Both the position numbers and the translations under genes were made by a program. Below, piece after piece: positions 11,650 through 23,289 of a DNA stretch of 64,000 bases (positions within the stretch are counted from its first letter, which is position 1; each line of letters begins with the position of its first letter). The notes below the pieces were generated by a model that was not told the origin of the DNA, ran no database searches, and saw nothing but the letters and a program-made list of their open reading frames with translations. Source of the stretch: Metallyticus violacea (taxonomy: Eukaryota; Arthropoda; Insecta; Mantodea; Metallyticidae); contig CM060831.1 of NCBI GenBank assembly GCA_030762175.1, forward strand, positions 84,770,001-84,834,000, read 5' to 3'.

Positions 11650-12800
11650 TTAAATACTACATTGTAAGAATTTATACAATAAAAAAGTAATGCTTTCAGG
11701 AATAAAGAGTACTATAGCAATAGTCCGTCCTGGTGGTGTAGTGGTGACCATACTTGTCTTCTAAACCCAAGGTCGCAGGTTAAAACCTGGCCCAGATCAA
11801 TGGATTTTTAGGGCATAAAAACCCTAAGTATGGCTTCCTTCTGAATGGAAATAAAGCCACGGGTCCCGTGTCGTATATTTACGGCATGAAAAAGAACTTC
11901 TAGCCTGAAAGAAGAGGCCTCTGAGCACAATTTGTCGGCCGTTTTACGCCCGGAATTGAATGGGATGCTGATGACCTGAGCTATTAAAGAGCGTCCTTAA
12001 ACAAAACAAATAAAAAAGAAATACTTTGGCAATGTTCACTTTAAAACAAACACCTTTTCCTAATAATTTATGGCCTTCCCAGAATACACAAACCAGACAA
12101 GAGCATGTGCCAAATAATTAGTAATAAAAGTGCTAACCAAGAATTTGGATAAATAATTGTTAAAATAATTGGAACTATGGAACAATTTGAAAGCAGAAGC
12201 AATGCCAATTCTTATCAACTCATGGAAAAAATTAACAATGCAGTGATTTTACCAGATGATTCAGACAGCTCCTTAAACTAAAAATATGGCTTAAAAGTAC
12301 AAACATATCGGTAGATAAAATTAAGGAGTACATCATTCTCACAAATTGTGCAATGACCAAAACTTCAAGTTTATTTACCTAGGCATTTCTCCGTTTATCT
12401 TTAAAATATCATTTTAAAGATAAACGGATTGCATATTTGTGATAGTATTATAAAAAAAAAAACAAACAGAGAATGCCTAAATTTATTAAACCTGCAAAAT
12501 CAAAGATTTAAGTTCACTATAGCAATTGAAGACTAAACATGTTTGTCCTTTTTGGACCTTAAAATCTACAAAAGAAACAACATAATTTCATTTGGCATAT
12601 ACACACCAAATCCACCCTCTTAAGTTAAAATTAGTAAAAACAAAAGGGCAATCTTAAGTTCCTTTTTTCATAAGCATTATATTATATAGCAAATGTATTG
12701 ACTGGTTTCCTGCAATGGAGAAAGTTCATTCTGATCATTTTTATTTTTTTACATTACTTCAAAATGTATTGCACCTCCCAATTACACTTAACTGGTCCAA
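11650..12800 (+). mobile_element. Penelope-like reverse-transcriptase remnant, unit A copy
   Basis: Decayed plus-strand Penelope-type reverse transcriptase, shared with 42,740-43,640 where the motif YGLPKIHKPGKSMCPII is intact. Here the matching part reads in broken frames after a SINE insertion (11,722-12,021). A small perfect inverted repeat (arms TTTATCTTTAAAAT, about 12,391-12,427) has replaced the catalytic-motif region. It predates the duplication and is not functional. Confidence 0.6.
11722..12021 (+). mobile_element. tRNA-derived SINE, family 1
   Basis: About 300 bp starting with a tRNA-like head (GTCCTGGTGGTGTAGTGGTGA, box A-like, at 11,725 onward; box B region near 11,775 slightly mutated to GGTTAAAACC). 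It then has a family-specific body and an A-rich tail. It is flanked by a 12-bp duplication, TACTATAGCAAT (11,710-11,721) and TACTTTGGCAAT (12,022-12,033). The empty site is visible in unit B at 42,814-42,825. It inserted into the Penelope remnant of unit A after the duplication. Confidence 0.85.
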
Positions 12801-12851
12801 ATGTGATAGTTAACATGCATATTAATTAGTAAAAACAGAGCAATGACTTAC

Positions 12852-12928
12852 CCTGTATCACTAGCTGGTAAATATAATTCCTGAACTTTGATGTTACCCA
12901 CTAAATCTTGGAGAGAACATTTCTCTTC
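12852..12928 (-). CDS. Zinc-finger gene 1, internal 77-bp exon
   Basis: Small internal exon found by comparing units. It has an acceptor (TTTGTCATAG) ending at 12,929 and a donor GTAAGT at 12,851. It encodes 25 residues, beginning EEKCSLQDLVGNIKVQELYL, plus two bases of a Gly codon. At 77 bases it converts the phase 0 end of the repeat exon into the phase 2 start of the zinc-finger exon at 6,768, exactly as needed. Its paralogue at 43,726-43,802 keeps length, both splice sites and frame despite many substitutions, which argues for real coding use. The gene 2 version has a sumoylation-type IKVE, while here Gln replaces the Glu. The flanking introns are filled with transposon remnants. Confidence 0.75.
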
Positions 12929-13169
12929 CTATGACAAATGAGTTTATTTTAGTATAAACCTGCTAACATATTAACATGCATGAATGAACTAATCAATAAT
13001 ATCTCCCAATAAACAATTATTATTTTTATCAATTAGCTAAGATCTAGACCTTGGTCTTTGACTTACCAGTGATTATCTAATGAAATTTCCTAAAGACATA
13101 GGTTTGGCTACATATACAATTTCTACAAACCAAGCTAATTTAAGCTAATTATTTGCATTCATATGCAGT

Positions 13170-13196
13170 AAAAAAAAAAAAAAAAAAAAAAAAAAA
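13170..13196. repeat. Poly(A) tract
   Basis: Pure A run at the 5' edge of the I-type element in unit A. The unit B equivalent (44,055-44,065) has a much shorter run plus about 20 further bases lost here. Confidence 0.9.
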
Positions 13197-13885
13197 CTTA
13201 CTAACAGATTGGAGAAAGAAAACTACACTTCTAAACATAGAAATAATAGCACTAAAGTACATAAATATATCAATGCATTAAACAATGTCCCAGAAACAAA
13301 ACCAAGAACCTTGTATTATAAACAACAAAGTCCTCATTCATGACAAAGACATAGCCAACAAATTTGCCATTCATTACAAAATTGCACATAAATTGAATAG
13401 ACACAATAGGAAATTAAACTAAATATTAAAAATGGAATAAGCCCGAGATATTTGATACCAATACAATCTATTTTATCATGACTTTACAATTCAAGAACTC
13501 AACCAAGCAATATTATCTCTCAAGAACAAAAAGAGCCCTGGATGAGACAAAATTCATAGTGAATACATCAAGCATTTAGGGCACATTTCCTAGAATATAC
13601 TATTCAACATATTTAACAAACATCTGGAACCTACATTCCTGTTACATGGAAAAAAGTCATAATCATTCCAATTAAGAAGACAAACCAGCAGGTGAGTTAG
13701 ACAGTAATAGGCCTATATCCTTTACCTCAATACTTGCTAAAACAATGGAGAAAATGGTCACAACAAGAATAACTTAACTGCAACTCAAAATTTCCTTTCG
13801 AACCTTATTCAACAATTAATCAGGTTTTACACTTAACACAGGATATAAAAAATGATTTCAACAAAAAAGAAACAATGCTTACTCT

Positions 13886-14044
13886 ATTAATTAAATCTGT
13901 CATCCAGCACTCTTTATGCTTCACTAACCTTAAAAGTGTTAGATGACAGATTTAATTTATTTCATTCAATTTAATTCATGTGAGCTTCACTGTGTTAGTT
14001 CCATATGAATTTTTTTTAAAAGTTTTATAATTTTTAAAATTTTT
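13886..14044. mobile_element. 159-bp MITE-like insertion
   Basis: Short insert flanked by a perfect 12-bp duplication AATGCTTACTCT (13,874-13,885 and 14,045-14,056). The unit B element is uninterrupted here (near 44,828). The insert contains inverted arms TTAAATCTGTCATC and GATGACAGATTTAA. Its right half (GCTTCACTGTGTTAGTTCC...) resembles short sequences at about 28,026 and 48,678, so it belongs to a repeated family. Confidence 0.75.
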
Positions 14045-14381
14045 AATGCTTACTCTCTTTGTTGACTTAAAAAAAGCCTTTGACAAAGTATGGAGAGAGA
14101 AGCTTACTGAGAAGATGAATAATATTGCGATAAGAGGAAATATGTTAAGATGGTTCATGGATCCATTATCACAAAAATACATAGCTGTAAAATGGAATAA
14201 TGTTCCCTTTAAATGGCATACGACTAAAGCAGATCTTCCTTAAAGTGCGCTGTCCAGTCCAATATTTTTTGTATTTTCATAATTGAAATCAAGAAAATAT
14301 TAGCTGACTTCGCAAAGGCAAATATTGTTTGCACATGATATTGCTATATGGATTAGCCAACAAAATAAGCACAATAAACAA

Positions 14382-14767
14382 TTCAGAAATATTCGCTTAA
14401 AACAAATTGATAAATCAGCAATAGCAGCGCACTTTTAGAATAAAAATCATGAAATTAAACCAGAGATAAAACTACTTAAACAACCTCATAATGCAATAGA
14501 ACTTTCCACTTGCGAAAACATTTTCATTACAAAAAATAAGGATAATTTGATGAATTTCGATTTCCCTCCATTCGATGAACTCAGCAAATTCCTAATAGAA
14601 CCAACAGATGCCGCCACAAGAACATCAAGAGACCCAACCGCCACGTTTAACAACAGTTTGTCAACAGGCTGAAGATGGGAGGGATCGCTCCCGAAACATA
14701 TGTCCAAATTTTATGTAAGTGAATGGAGTTAGTGTGAAAAAAACTGTATTAGATTGTTTATGTTTAT
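14382..14767 (+). mobile_element. Penelope-like element family 2, 3' fragment
   Basis: 386-bp piece containing the end of the GIY-YIG region (KSAIAAHF, then NKNHEIKPEIKLLKQ) and the 3' tail. It is flanked by the 11-bp duplication ACAATAAACAA (14,371-14,381 and 14,768-14,778). Unit B lacks it at about 45,150. It is a dead 5'-truncated copy of the family also seen at 10,345 and 60,023. Confidence 0.85.
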
Positions 14768-14989
14768 ACAATAAACAATGTTACAAAAACCAGTAAATGA
14801 ACAGCAGAAAATTATCAATTGCATGGAAACATGGATGTCCACCAACAATATGGAAATTAACACTAAGAAAGACAGTTTTCCAGCTTTTCAGTCTTCAACA
14901 CAATACAGATGATTTACAACTTAAAATCAATAATGAACTATTACAACTGAAGAACACACTAATTATCTTGGTATAACACTTTACATTAA

Positions 14990-16145
14990 ATTAAAAATTC
15001 AATTTGTCATCGCACAAACCAGATACATAGAAGATGCTCTCAAACTCTTAAATTTACAACAATCAACAATAAATTTTACTATGGAAATTGAAACTAATAA
15101 TACTTTACCACTTTTAGATTTGAAGATAATTAAAAATAATAACAAATTAGAATTTGGCATATACAGAAAAGATACAAACCGATAATTACATAAAAGCTAA
15201 ATGTTTCAACCCTAGACCTCACAAAGAAGCAGCACTCAATAGTATGATTTATAGGTTGATTAATGTACCACTTAAAAAAGAAGAATAATATAGTATACAC
15301 AGCAAAAGTTAATGGGTTTAGTAAACAAACGAAATTTCTAAAAATAAAAAGATTCAAAGGAAAAAAGATAATAAAACAAATCACCACACTCAGCAATTTA
15401 TATAAAGAAAAAACTTATCAAAAGTTCACGTGCCACCCTTACATCAATCACAAATTTCAAATAATATTCAAACAATACAACATCGCTTTGGCACCTGTAA
15501 ATAGATAAACTGTAGGTAAATTACTGAATCTAAAGAAAATTGAACCCAGATCAAAAGAAGATAGTTCAGACATATATAGGATCAACTGTAAGTTGTGTGA
15601 TAAAGTATATATAGGCAAGACCAAAAGAACCTTGGGTACCAGATTGAAAGAGCACTGGAGAAACACCAGATACAAACAAATAGAAAAATCAGCAGTAGCA
15701 GCACATTTCTGGAATGAAAATCATGAAATAGAAAAAGATATAATAATGCTAAGAGCAGTTCAGCACCCAAAGGAACTTAGTATATAGGAAAAGATTTATA
15801 TAAAAAAATATGAACACATGAATTTTGATATAGCAGAAGCATACAACATATTGCACAGGTTCATCAACAGACCACCAGAGCGCACACTGCCAAGTATACA
15901 TCCTACCTGAAGAGATCTGTTAGTCATCAATTGGTTGACAATGTGAGCAAGTGACTCACGAAACTAATCCCAACTTACCATTTAATAAAAAAAGTTTTAA
16001 TGTGAAACATCACGAGAGTTTAATATATTGACATTATTTTAGAAGTTTTACTATTAATTCAACAAGAAAACTTCATTGTATAAAATATAGTGAACTTTTG
16101 TAACAGTGGTGTCAAATATTAACATTTTTAAAAATGTTAAGAAAA
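14990..16145 (+). mobile_element. Penelope-like element family 3, 5'-truncated
   Basis: The piece begins inside the reverse transcriptase, just after the catalytic motif (ALKLLNLQQSTINFTMEIE, 15,033-15,090). It continues through the linker into a GIY-YIG endonuclease (DKVYIGKTKRTLG near 15,600; SAVAAHFWNENHEIEKD near 15,690) and a 3' tail. Stops near 15,185 and 15,788 disable it. Unit B is empty at 45,340-45,350. A short imperfect duplication (TTACATTAA and TTCATATTAA) flanks it. It is a sister of the fold-back copy at 54,214. Confidence 0.8.
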
Positions 16146-17165
16146 CTTCATATTAACTTCTCCTCTCTAAACAGATCAACAATATAACTAAAAAAGTGAA
16201 TAAGAAGAAAAATGTACCCGTGAAGACTAGCAGACACCAAGACACCAAATGGGGAGAATCCATAAGTCCAATTAGTGACACACATAAAAGATACATAATG
16301 CCCAATCTGTTCCATGGAAGTAAGATAATGTCCACAATAAACAACGAACTTAAAACCAAATTGGATACAATACAATCTAAGTCAATAAGAATAATAACAG
16401 GAGCCATAAAACTACACCAAATGCTGCAAGACAGAGCATGACCAACAACTGCCAATTAAAAAGTAATCAACACAGGAATAATAGTTTCATATTCCTGACA
16501 GCACACAACAATTAAAAACACAACAGACTTTCAAAAAGAGGATTTAGGCAAAATTTTAAAAATAAGCACTAAACCTGTCATTGTACCAATGGATCCTTTA
16601 CAATATATAGATATCAGAGCCAAACTAAATCTGGATACAATGGTCTCCAAGAAGCAGAACCTACCTGAGGTATTAAGATTGATAGCACTTGGTACATTAA
16701 ACAACTATTATCTAACAAATACATGATGTAGGGTATACAGATGGATCTCTTAAAAATGAAGAGGCAGGCTTTTGAACATACTGTCAAAATTATCTCAACA
16801 TTCACCTTTGGGATAGTGTGCTAACAATTTAAATGGCAAAATAATGGCTATTAGACAGCTGTAGAAAAATCTACTGCATGACCTAACATAAATAAAAGGA
16901 TTGTTATTTTAAGTGACTCTAAAGCAGCACTATAAAGTACAATGAATTACAGTTATCCACCGAAATACATTATAAATGAATTAAGAAAACTAGATCAGAA
17001 ATACAGAAATAGTTCTACAAAGGATCACGAGCCCTGTGGGATTCAAGAGAATTGAGATTGTTGATACTTTAGCAAAAAATGAGCCACCATCAAATTAAAA
17101 CCCCCCTTTGAACTAGGACTGGTTAAAAAAAAAATCTTCATTGCTATTACAAGAATAATACTTTA

Positions 17166-17825
17166 AAACTATTTTTATTGAATGTTAACATAGCATTCTG
17201 GTGTATATTTGCTGCTACATGTACATTAACTTTTTACATGTATACGTTTTGGTTACATTTATAATATTTGGGATTTCCAAGATTAATCCTGGACTTTTGG
17301 GAAATATCTAAATAAAAGGGGGAAGGAGTGGATATTATAAAATAGAGGAATTTAAAGGGGTTATAAGAGTATTAAATAGAAACCTATTATTACATTTTTA
17401 ACACATATTACATAAAAAGAAGGTTCATTTAAATACATTGCATACTTCAAATAACTGATGGTGAGATTGTCTTATTCAATATAAAAATATATGTACATAA
17501 AGAAAATGACTCATCTATATTAACAAAAACAGTGGCGAAAACTTGCTTTGATCTCTGAGTTCCAACTTGACAAGTTATACAATGTCCAGATTTTTAGATA
17601 AGCACTTAATATGATTTTCTGCAAATCGTTCAAGATGACTGTCAACTGCTGCCCCCATACTGTATTCACTTTCCTTAACAAATTTTCCTGATCTTTGTAT
17701 GATGACTTTAGCTATCATTGGAACTTATGCACTGCATACAGTTCAATCTCCTAATCAGGTTTCTTCAGCAAAATATATGGTTGTTATATATAAAGATGAT
17801 GTTTAACAATTCTGCTCATTAGCAT
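17166..17825. other. Unassigned unit sequence
   Basis: AT-rich stretch matching 46,400-47,016 in unit B. Around 17,330-17,500 the plus strand reads weakly as protein in unit B (KEDPFKYISYF near 46,640), but with frame changes here. No family is recognised. Confidence 0.4.
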
Positions 17826-18070
17826 TCCATTTAATTCCAAGCATGAAAAGGGAGTTAAATATTTCTCACAGGCCTCTACCTCCAGGCTTGAGGTTATTTT
17901 ATATGCATTAATCTACGAGATGGGAACAATTGCTTCACTTCCTTTCCTAAGTAAGCCATACTTAAGAAGATACTTTTACACCCTAAAATTCCATTGGCCC
18001 CTGCCTAGTTTTGAATTTATAACTTTGGTTCTGAGGCAACTATGGTTGTCACTAAACCACTAGAACCAAC
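17826..18070 (-). mobile_element. Old SINE family 1 copy, unit A
   Basis: Reverse-oriented, strongly mutated copy of the SINE at 25,099-25,399. Matching segments include the GAGGCCTCT...CAGGCTTGAGG body and the ACCACTA...GGACTGAC tRNA-like head (here ACCACTAGAACCAAC). The same copy is at 47,017-47,262, so it predates the duplication and gives a reference for SINE age. Confidence 0.75.
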
Positions 18071-19160
18071 AAGGTGTTTGGAAGTGCTACAAGTGCACTG
18101 AACAGCAGAAACTCCTCAATCATGATATGAAAGTGCTATTGAATTTTCAGAATTTGGAAAAACAATCAGAGATATAAGTGTCCTGTTGGCAGGAGTATAA
18201 AAAGTGTTATTCAATTAGCAACTGTAGCAGAAGTTATTTAGTATGCAGCATCCTGTGATGGCAGTTGCAGCAAAATTGTAACTGTGGTCATGTGTGCACG
18301 CTGTCTTGCAGGTGGCTTGAGAGCATTTTCATGATTATAATGGGGCCTGAGAAAATAACAATGCCTAGAAAAATTAAAGTATTTTCCACACTGCTCCAAT
18401 GCATATAACTGGTTTGCAGAGTTTAGATGAGAAAAAATATCTTAAATGATGAGGAGCACATGGGGCATTTTGCAACAGTAGACACATATGACATCGCCAA
18501 TGCAGAAGCCATAACAAAGAACAATAATTTTATTGCATAACACTGAAAGACATTTCTAAATAAAATTGTATGCATATTTTAGATCCACAGTTGATGCTTT
18601 GAGCAAAAGCAAACATTAATATATTTTGTATAGTGAAATTGTTTCTTTGTGGCCAGCAATGTCATCTCAAAGAGTGGAAATGATTCCCAAAGATATGCAT
18701 ATGGGTTAGTTAATATTCCTACGCTCTGAAGGTAAGGCAATGTTTACTATTGTAACTGTTACAGTATTGCAATATGTTTTCCCTCCACCTACCCTAAATA
18801 CATTACAAGTTTTTGCATATAAAAACTAGCACAATTCTACTTATAGCAGAGAGAGAGAATGGCATCAATAAGAACTTTTATTAAAGATTCTGCACACCTC
18901 AGATAAATACGATACTTACAATGCAGTAACTATGAAAAAGGTTAAAATTAAATTACTTGGCCATAATGTTCATGAATCAGCAGCAAGTAGAACTCTTTAA
19001 TGTTCATGAATTTGAAATTAAAAATTAATAATCTTCACATATCACAATGTAAACATACGGTGAAAAAGTCTTCATTGCATTTGATTCTATGCAAAATTTA
19101 ACACAGCCTCATATAGAAGTACAGGAAATTTTCCTTTAAGTAACATATGGAAACATGTTT
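18071..19160. other. Unassigned unit sequence
   Basis: Matches 47,263-48,750 of unit B. No coding region survives in both units. The position 18,830-18,844 is the empty target site of the 195-bp hairpin insertion present in unit B at 48,085-48,279. Confidence 0.5.
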
Positions 19161-19164
19161 TTAA

Positions 19165-19945
19165 TATCCACAACCTTCAAACAAGAATGCTAACAATTTT
19201 GTTCGCAAAATAATGGCCTTTAGAGCAGCTTTAGAAAATTTACTGTATACACCTAACATAAATAAAAGAATTGTTATCTTAAGTGACTCTTAATCAGCAC
19301 TACAAAGTATAATGAATTACAGTTACCCACCTATACATGCTATGAATGAAATAAGAAAACTAAATCAGAAATAGTTCTATAATGGATCCGAGCCACATGG
19401 GACTGAAGCGAAAGGAAATTCCTGGTTCTTTAGCAAAAAAGGAGTCACTATAAAATTAAAACCAACTTTTGAACTAGAACCTCTCTCTAAATTGAACTCG
19501 TAAAAAGATTAATAAATGACAAGAAAAAACAAAATATCAAAGAAAATATTAAGGGAAATCCATATGAACATCTAAATACTTTCAAATATCATCTATTCAA
19601 ACCAATGAAAATTGGGTTTTCAATTTCGCTTCACTGTTGGACATGATTGTCCGAACATCTCTTCAGGATCAAATTATTCTAGGACAGCCACTGCCCATTG
19701 TATAAGGAAGTGAATACTATCTTAAATAAAGAAAATCTAATGAAATGCAGCCAACTTGTTAGCAACAAACATATGAAAAGTATTCGGAAGCTAGGGTAAA
19801 AATTAATAGCAGCATATCCAATGGTCGCTAGCAATCAACCTTCATGACAGAAGTTGTAAAGCATATACAAGCCATTCAAATGTAAACAGGACTGACTTCT
19901 CTGGACTAGGAAAGAATGGTCAGAGGGGTGGAGCATAGTGGTAGA
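19165..19945 (+). mobile_element. I-type element 3' fragment (RNase H and C-terminal tail), unit A copy
   Basis: A second, 5'-truncated copy related to 13,200-17,165. RNase H motifs are readable (IVILSDS near 19,275, then a decayed substrate-handling part). A C-terminal tail FTVGHDC...HCIRK follows, typical of the Cys/His-containing end of I/Jockey polyproteins. Unit B carries it at 48,760-49,495 with FTVGHDCQNISLRIKLFQDS intact. Confidence 0.65.
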
Positions 19946-19974
19946 TAAGTAAGGATGTGAGGAGGGCAGTGATC

Positions 19975-20945
19975 TAAAGGATATTTTCCACATTGCTCAT
20001 TCCATCACCAGTAGCATTTTGCCAGAGTACTTAACTAAAGAAGGAGTTCTACTGACCAAGAATTTGTGCAGACTTTGGGCACAGTTTAGAGAAGCTACAT
20101 TTCTTGAATCCAAGTGTTTGACTGGCACAAGAAGTTCCTCAGCAGTTGTGATGCAGTAGAAAATGAAAGATAATGGTGAATGTAGCTCAGGCGAACATTC
20201 AGGAATCTTATGACATTGTGGAAAGTGAGTGAACCCTAAGTGTGCTAAAAATTAGATTTGTACATACCATTTTTTTTATTAAAAACTAGGATTTTGGAAA
20301 TTGTTGGCAAAGTGGGCCCAATGTCTCCTCAGCAATGAATAGAAAAACGTTGGACAGACATTAATCAAAGGCTTCTGAATCAATTTGAGAAAGAAGTTGA
20401 GCAGTTTATTACTCATATTATAACCTGTGGTGAGATATGGGCTCACCATTACAACAACAAAAACAATAAATAGAATGTGGTTGAAGCAAAGGAAAACAGC
20501 AAAGTATGCTCCAGTCTAGACCAAACTAGCCTATCAGCCAGAAAAGTTTTTGTGCCACTGTTTTTGAACTCCAAAGGTTCTTTGATTTTCTTCACAAATT
20601 AAGAGACTGTTGGCAACTTTTGGATAACTTTATAGCTGCCTATCAGAACAAACTATGCCAGCAACCCATTTTTGTTGTACTCCTTTTGCATAACTATGCA
20701 GAGTCAAATATAGACCAAAAGTCAGCATCAATTGATGAACATTCACTGGGCACCCCTAGAACATCCTCCTCCTTACACTCCCCATTTATCTCCTTGTGAT
20801 TTTCATGTGTTTAAGTCACTGAAAGAGACATTGGGAGGAAAAAGATTCAGTGATGACACTAGAGTTTGACTGCTTTACACAATTGGCTCTTAACATGCCA
20901 ATCTTCCTTGTTTGATGAGGGAATTAAAAAAATATCCATTCAGCG
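19975..20945 (+). mobile_element. Old mariner-type transposase pseudogene, unit A copy
   Basis: Plus-strand remnant of a Tc1/mariner transposase with many stops. Landmarks include FITHIITCGEIWAHHY (20,407-20,455), corresponding to the first catalytic Asp region of mariner (the usual GDETW is GEIW here), and EHPPPYTPHLSPCDFHVF near 20,760-20,815, corresponding to the second catalytic region (YSPDLAPCD-like). The same remnant lies at 49,535-50,470, so the insertion predates the duplication. Confidence 0.75.
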
Positions 20946-21299
20946 AAAAAAATGCATTTCTGTTATATGAAAATAATATAAGTTGTTTTTAATTGTATAT
21001 GCTATTATTAAATTTATTTTTTTATATTAGGTTTATATTTGAATTACTGTTATAGGTATCATGATGCAAAAGGCCACAGAAGTGAAATGTTAAATTTCCT
21101 CTATTTGGATTATCTCACTAGTAGTCTCAAACAAACAGTGAAGAAACTTCACCTGCACTTAACTGAAAAATAGTATTATTCATTTGTCTGTCTTTGCATG
21201 TCTTAGCATTTGTGGAAATTGTTCTTGATTTTCCTGCCCGAGTTCATTCAATCTTATCTTATGTCATGATTTTTGTTTCTTTATAGCACACATCGAAAC

Positions 21300-21587
21300 G
21301 TTTTTTTTTTTAATGGTGTTTAATGCCCATTTTTACTACTGTGGCACCACAAGCGGTGAACACTGCTGATGCATGAAATGAAATGATAAATTGGAAAAGA
21401 CGTTTTTTTAAAGGAAAGAAATGTTACAGGCCTAAGTTTAGGGTACCTCTTCAGCATTTGTCAGTTATGAGGACTGAGGGAAACCTGGAAAATCCTCAGT
21501 CAGGAAGGACGGTACTCGCTGGATTCGAACCCCGGATCTCCCACTCGCGAGTTGGCACCTAACATCCTCGGCCACCTGTGACCCGTA
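21300..21587 (-). mobile_element. tRNA-derived SINE, family 2
   Basis: A T-rich left end (tail), a body starting TAATGGTGTTTAATGCCC, and a right end whose reverse complement has a tRNA-like head with box B sequence GGGGTTCGAATCC (21,520-21,532). The flanks ACATCGAAAC (21,290-21,299) and ACATCAAAC (21,588-21,596) form an imperfect target duplication. Unit B is empty at about 50,823-50,832. It is distinct in body from family 1. Confidence 0.75.
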
Positions 21588-21957
21588 ACATCAAACATTG
21601 TGACAGAAAATATACTCCATATATAGTCATAATTAATATATTGTTACCGTTAAAAAAATTAGTTCAAAATAACAGAAAGCATTGCCATTAAGATGTACCA
21701 ATTGTGTACTAAGCAAAAGAGAGAGAAAAAAATTGGGTAAAACCGAAGAATATATATGCTTTTTGCTCCTGCATCTTCCTCACCTTTAACCTGGCAACAT
21801 TTTTAAAATTTGCAATGTTCAAACTGGCAAAATATCATTATTGCCTTCAAAAAAATTTCCATTGAAACAAAAAAAAAAAAGTTAGGGGAGATGCAAAAAT
21901 AAAATAGGAGAGAGAGAAGAGGAAAAGTGGTGAAAAGCGGAGGGAGCTTCACATTTA

Positions 21958-22560
21958 TGAGCACACCATATTTCTCAATGCAAAGAATGCTGGCAAAATG
22001 ATATCAATATCTTACAAATGTAATTTCAAGATACAAAAGATGTCTGAAAATGTTAATTATCAAATAAACTAAAAGAAAGAGTAAAGGTTTCCAACACCTG
22101 ATTCTATTCATAAGTTGTATAAGATACGATCACAAGATTGAACATCAGATGCCACAAGAGGAAAATGAAGCATGAGTTGCATGCAACAGGCTATCAAAAA
22201 TAAGAAGCAATCAGAGCTTGCCAATGATGCTCCCTCCTGTGTAGTTCAAGAACAGCACAGATGAATATTTCTAGTTTATATCTGCAGAGTTAAAATGCAT
22301 TTATAATTAATAAATTTTACTAAAATGATGAAAGAGAGCTAAAATTTCTGTAGTGTACCATCCATGAGCTATTCCTGTCTGTCATGTGATTCTTTAATTA
22401 TTATACTGAACAAAAGAAAGAGGCACTGTATTTTTCGCATTATCTGACCATGTGACATTAATATCTTCTTTCTGTGCAAAGATATTTTAATATAAATGAA
22501 AACAGTTTATTTCAAGAGTCAAGAAGGCAGCATGTCAATTCTCAGGCCTGCTGGATAAAT
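21958..22560. other. Unusually conserved non-coding block, unit A copy
   Basis: Over about 600 bp this sequence differs from 51,185-51,790 at far fewer positions than its surroundings. One stretch of roughly 110 bases (about 22,003-22,111) is identical by eye. Both strands carry many stops, so it is not coding. It could be a conserved regulatory or RNA sequence of the gene 1 and gene 2 introns, or a tract homogenised by gene conversion. Neighbouring stretches 21,588-21,957 and 22,561-22,823 are ordinary unit sequence. Confidence 0.55.
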
Positions 22561-22823
22561 TGCACAAAACATGCATTTACTACTAATAATTTTACTTCAA
22601 GAATTCTGTACAGTTCAGTGCATTGTAATTAGTGTACATTAAATTTCGTATCTGAAATTAAGTGTACTTTATTTTCTTTAACAGTAATTATAATGCACTC
22701 TAATAAATGCTGACAAACAAAAAATATGTACATGGCACTCAAAATAAAAATGTTCACCAAAATAAAATATGGTGGCTAATATGTAGGGCTAGATTTATAT
22801 GAGCAGAAAACATTAAAATATTT

Positions 22824-23084
22824 CATAATTAAAATGTTAATTGGAACTTGCATAGTGAAGCCAATCATATAATTTACATTATTGTATGATTTAGTTGACT
22901 ACACACCCTTAATGCTTCACTTACTTGTCATCTGGTTTCGAGAACATTTTGTTCTCATCATCAGCAGGCCAAAATTCAATTGATGATGCAAACAAAATGT
23001 TTTTGAAACCGGTTCTATATATTATGAGAAGTAAGTGAAGCTTAAGAGTATGTAGTTCAACTAAATCATACAATAATATCAATT
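22824..23084. mobile_element. Short fold-back Penelope-like insertion (family 1), unit A
   Basis: 261-bp insertion between copies of ATTAAAATATTT (22,812-22,823 and 23,085-23,096). The two halves are inverted copies of the 3' end of Penelope family 1 (TTCACTTACTTGTCAT...GGTTTCGAGAACATTTTG and its complement). Unit B carries the same insertion in a 1.05-kb form at 52,085-53,130, so this copy probably lost its middle. Confidence 0.75.
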
Positions 23085-23289
23085 ATTAAAATATTTATTT
23101 TTATGTGCTAAAAATGCAAAAGATATTTGTTAAACACTTACATCAGATGAAAAAAAAATGATTGGAAATGGGTGCACAACAAATGTCAACTCCAGATGTT
23201 CATAAAAAACATCCTTGCCTGTTATCACAGGGCAATATATTGAGGTTGATTCTATATCACGCAATATATTTGAGTATAAGCATATAATT

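Larger units (their letters stand above)
13200..17165 (+). mobile_element. Decayed I-type non-LTR retrotransposon, unit A copy
   Basis: Plus-strand remnant matching 44,030-46,400 of unit B. In order it holds the linker before the reverse transcriptase, a palm piece with the FVDLKKAFDKVW motif (14,055-14,094), the thumb region (16,200-16,440), and a decayed RNase H domain at 16,730-17,130 with SDSKAAL-like sequence. It is interrupted by three later insertions private to unit A: a 159-bp hairpin-like insert (13,886-14,044), a Penelope family 2 fragment (14,382-14,767) and a Penelope family 3 fragment (14,990-16,145). Confidence 0.7.
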
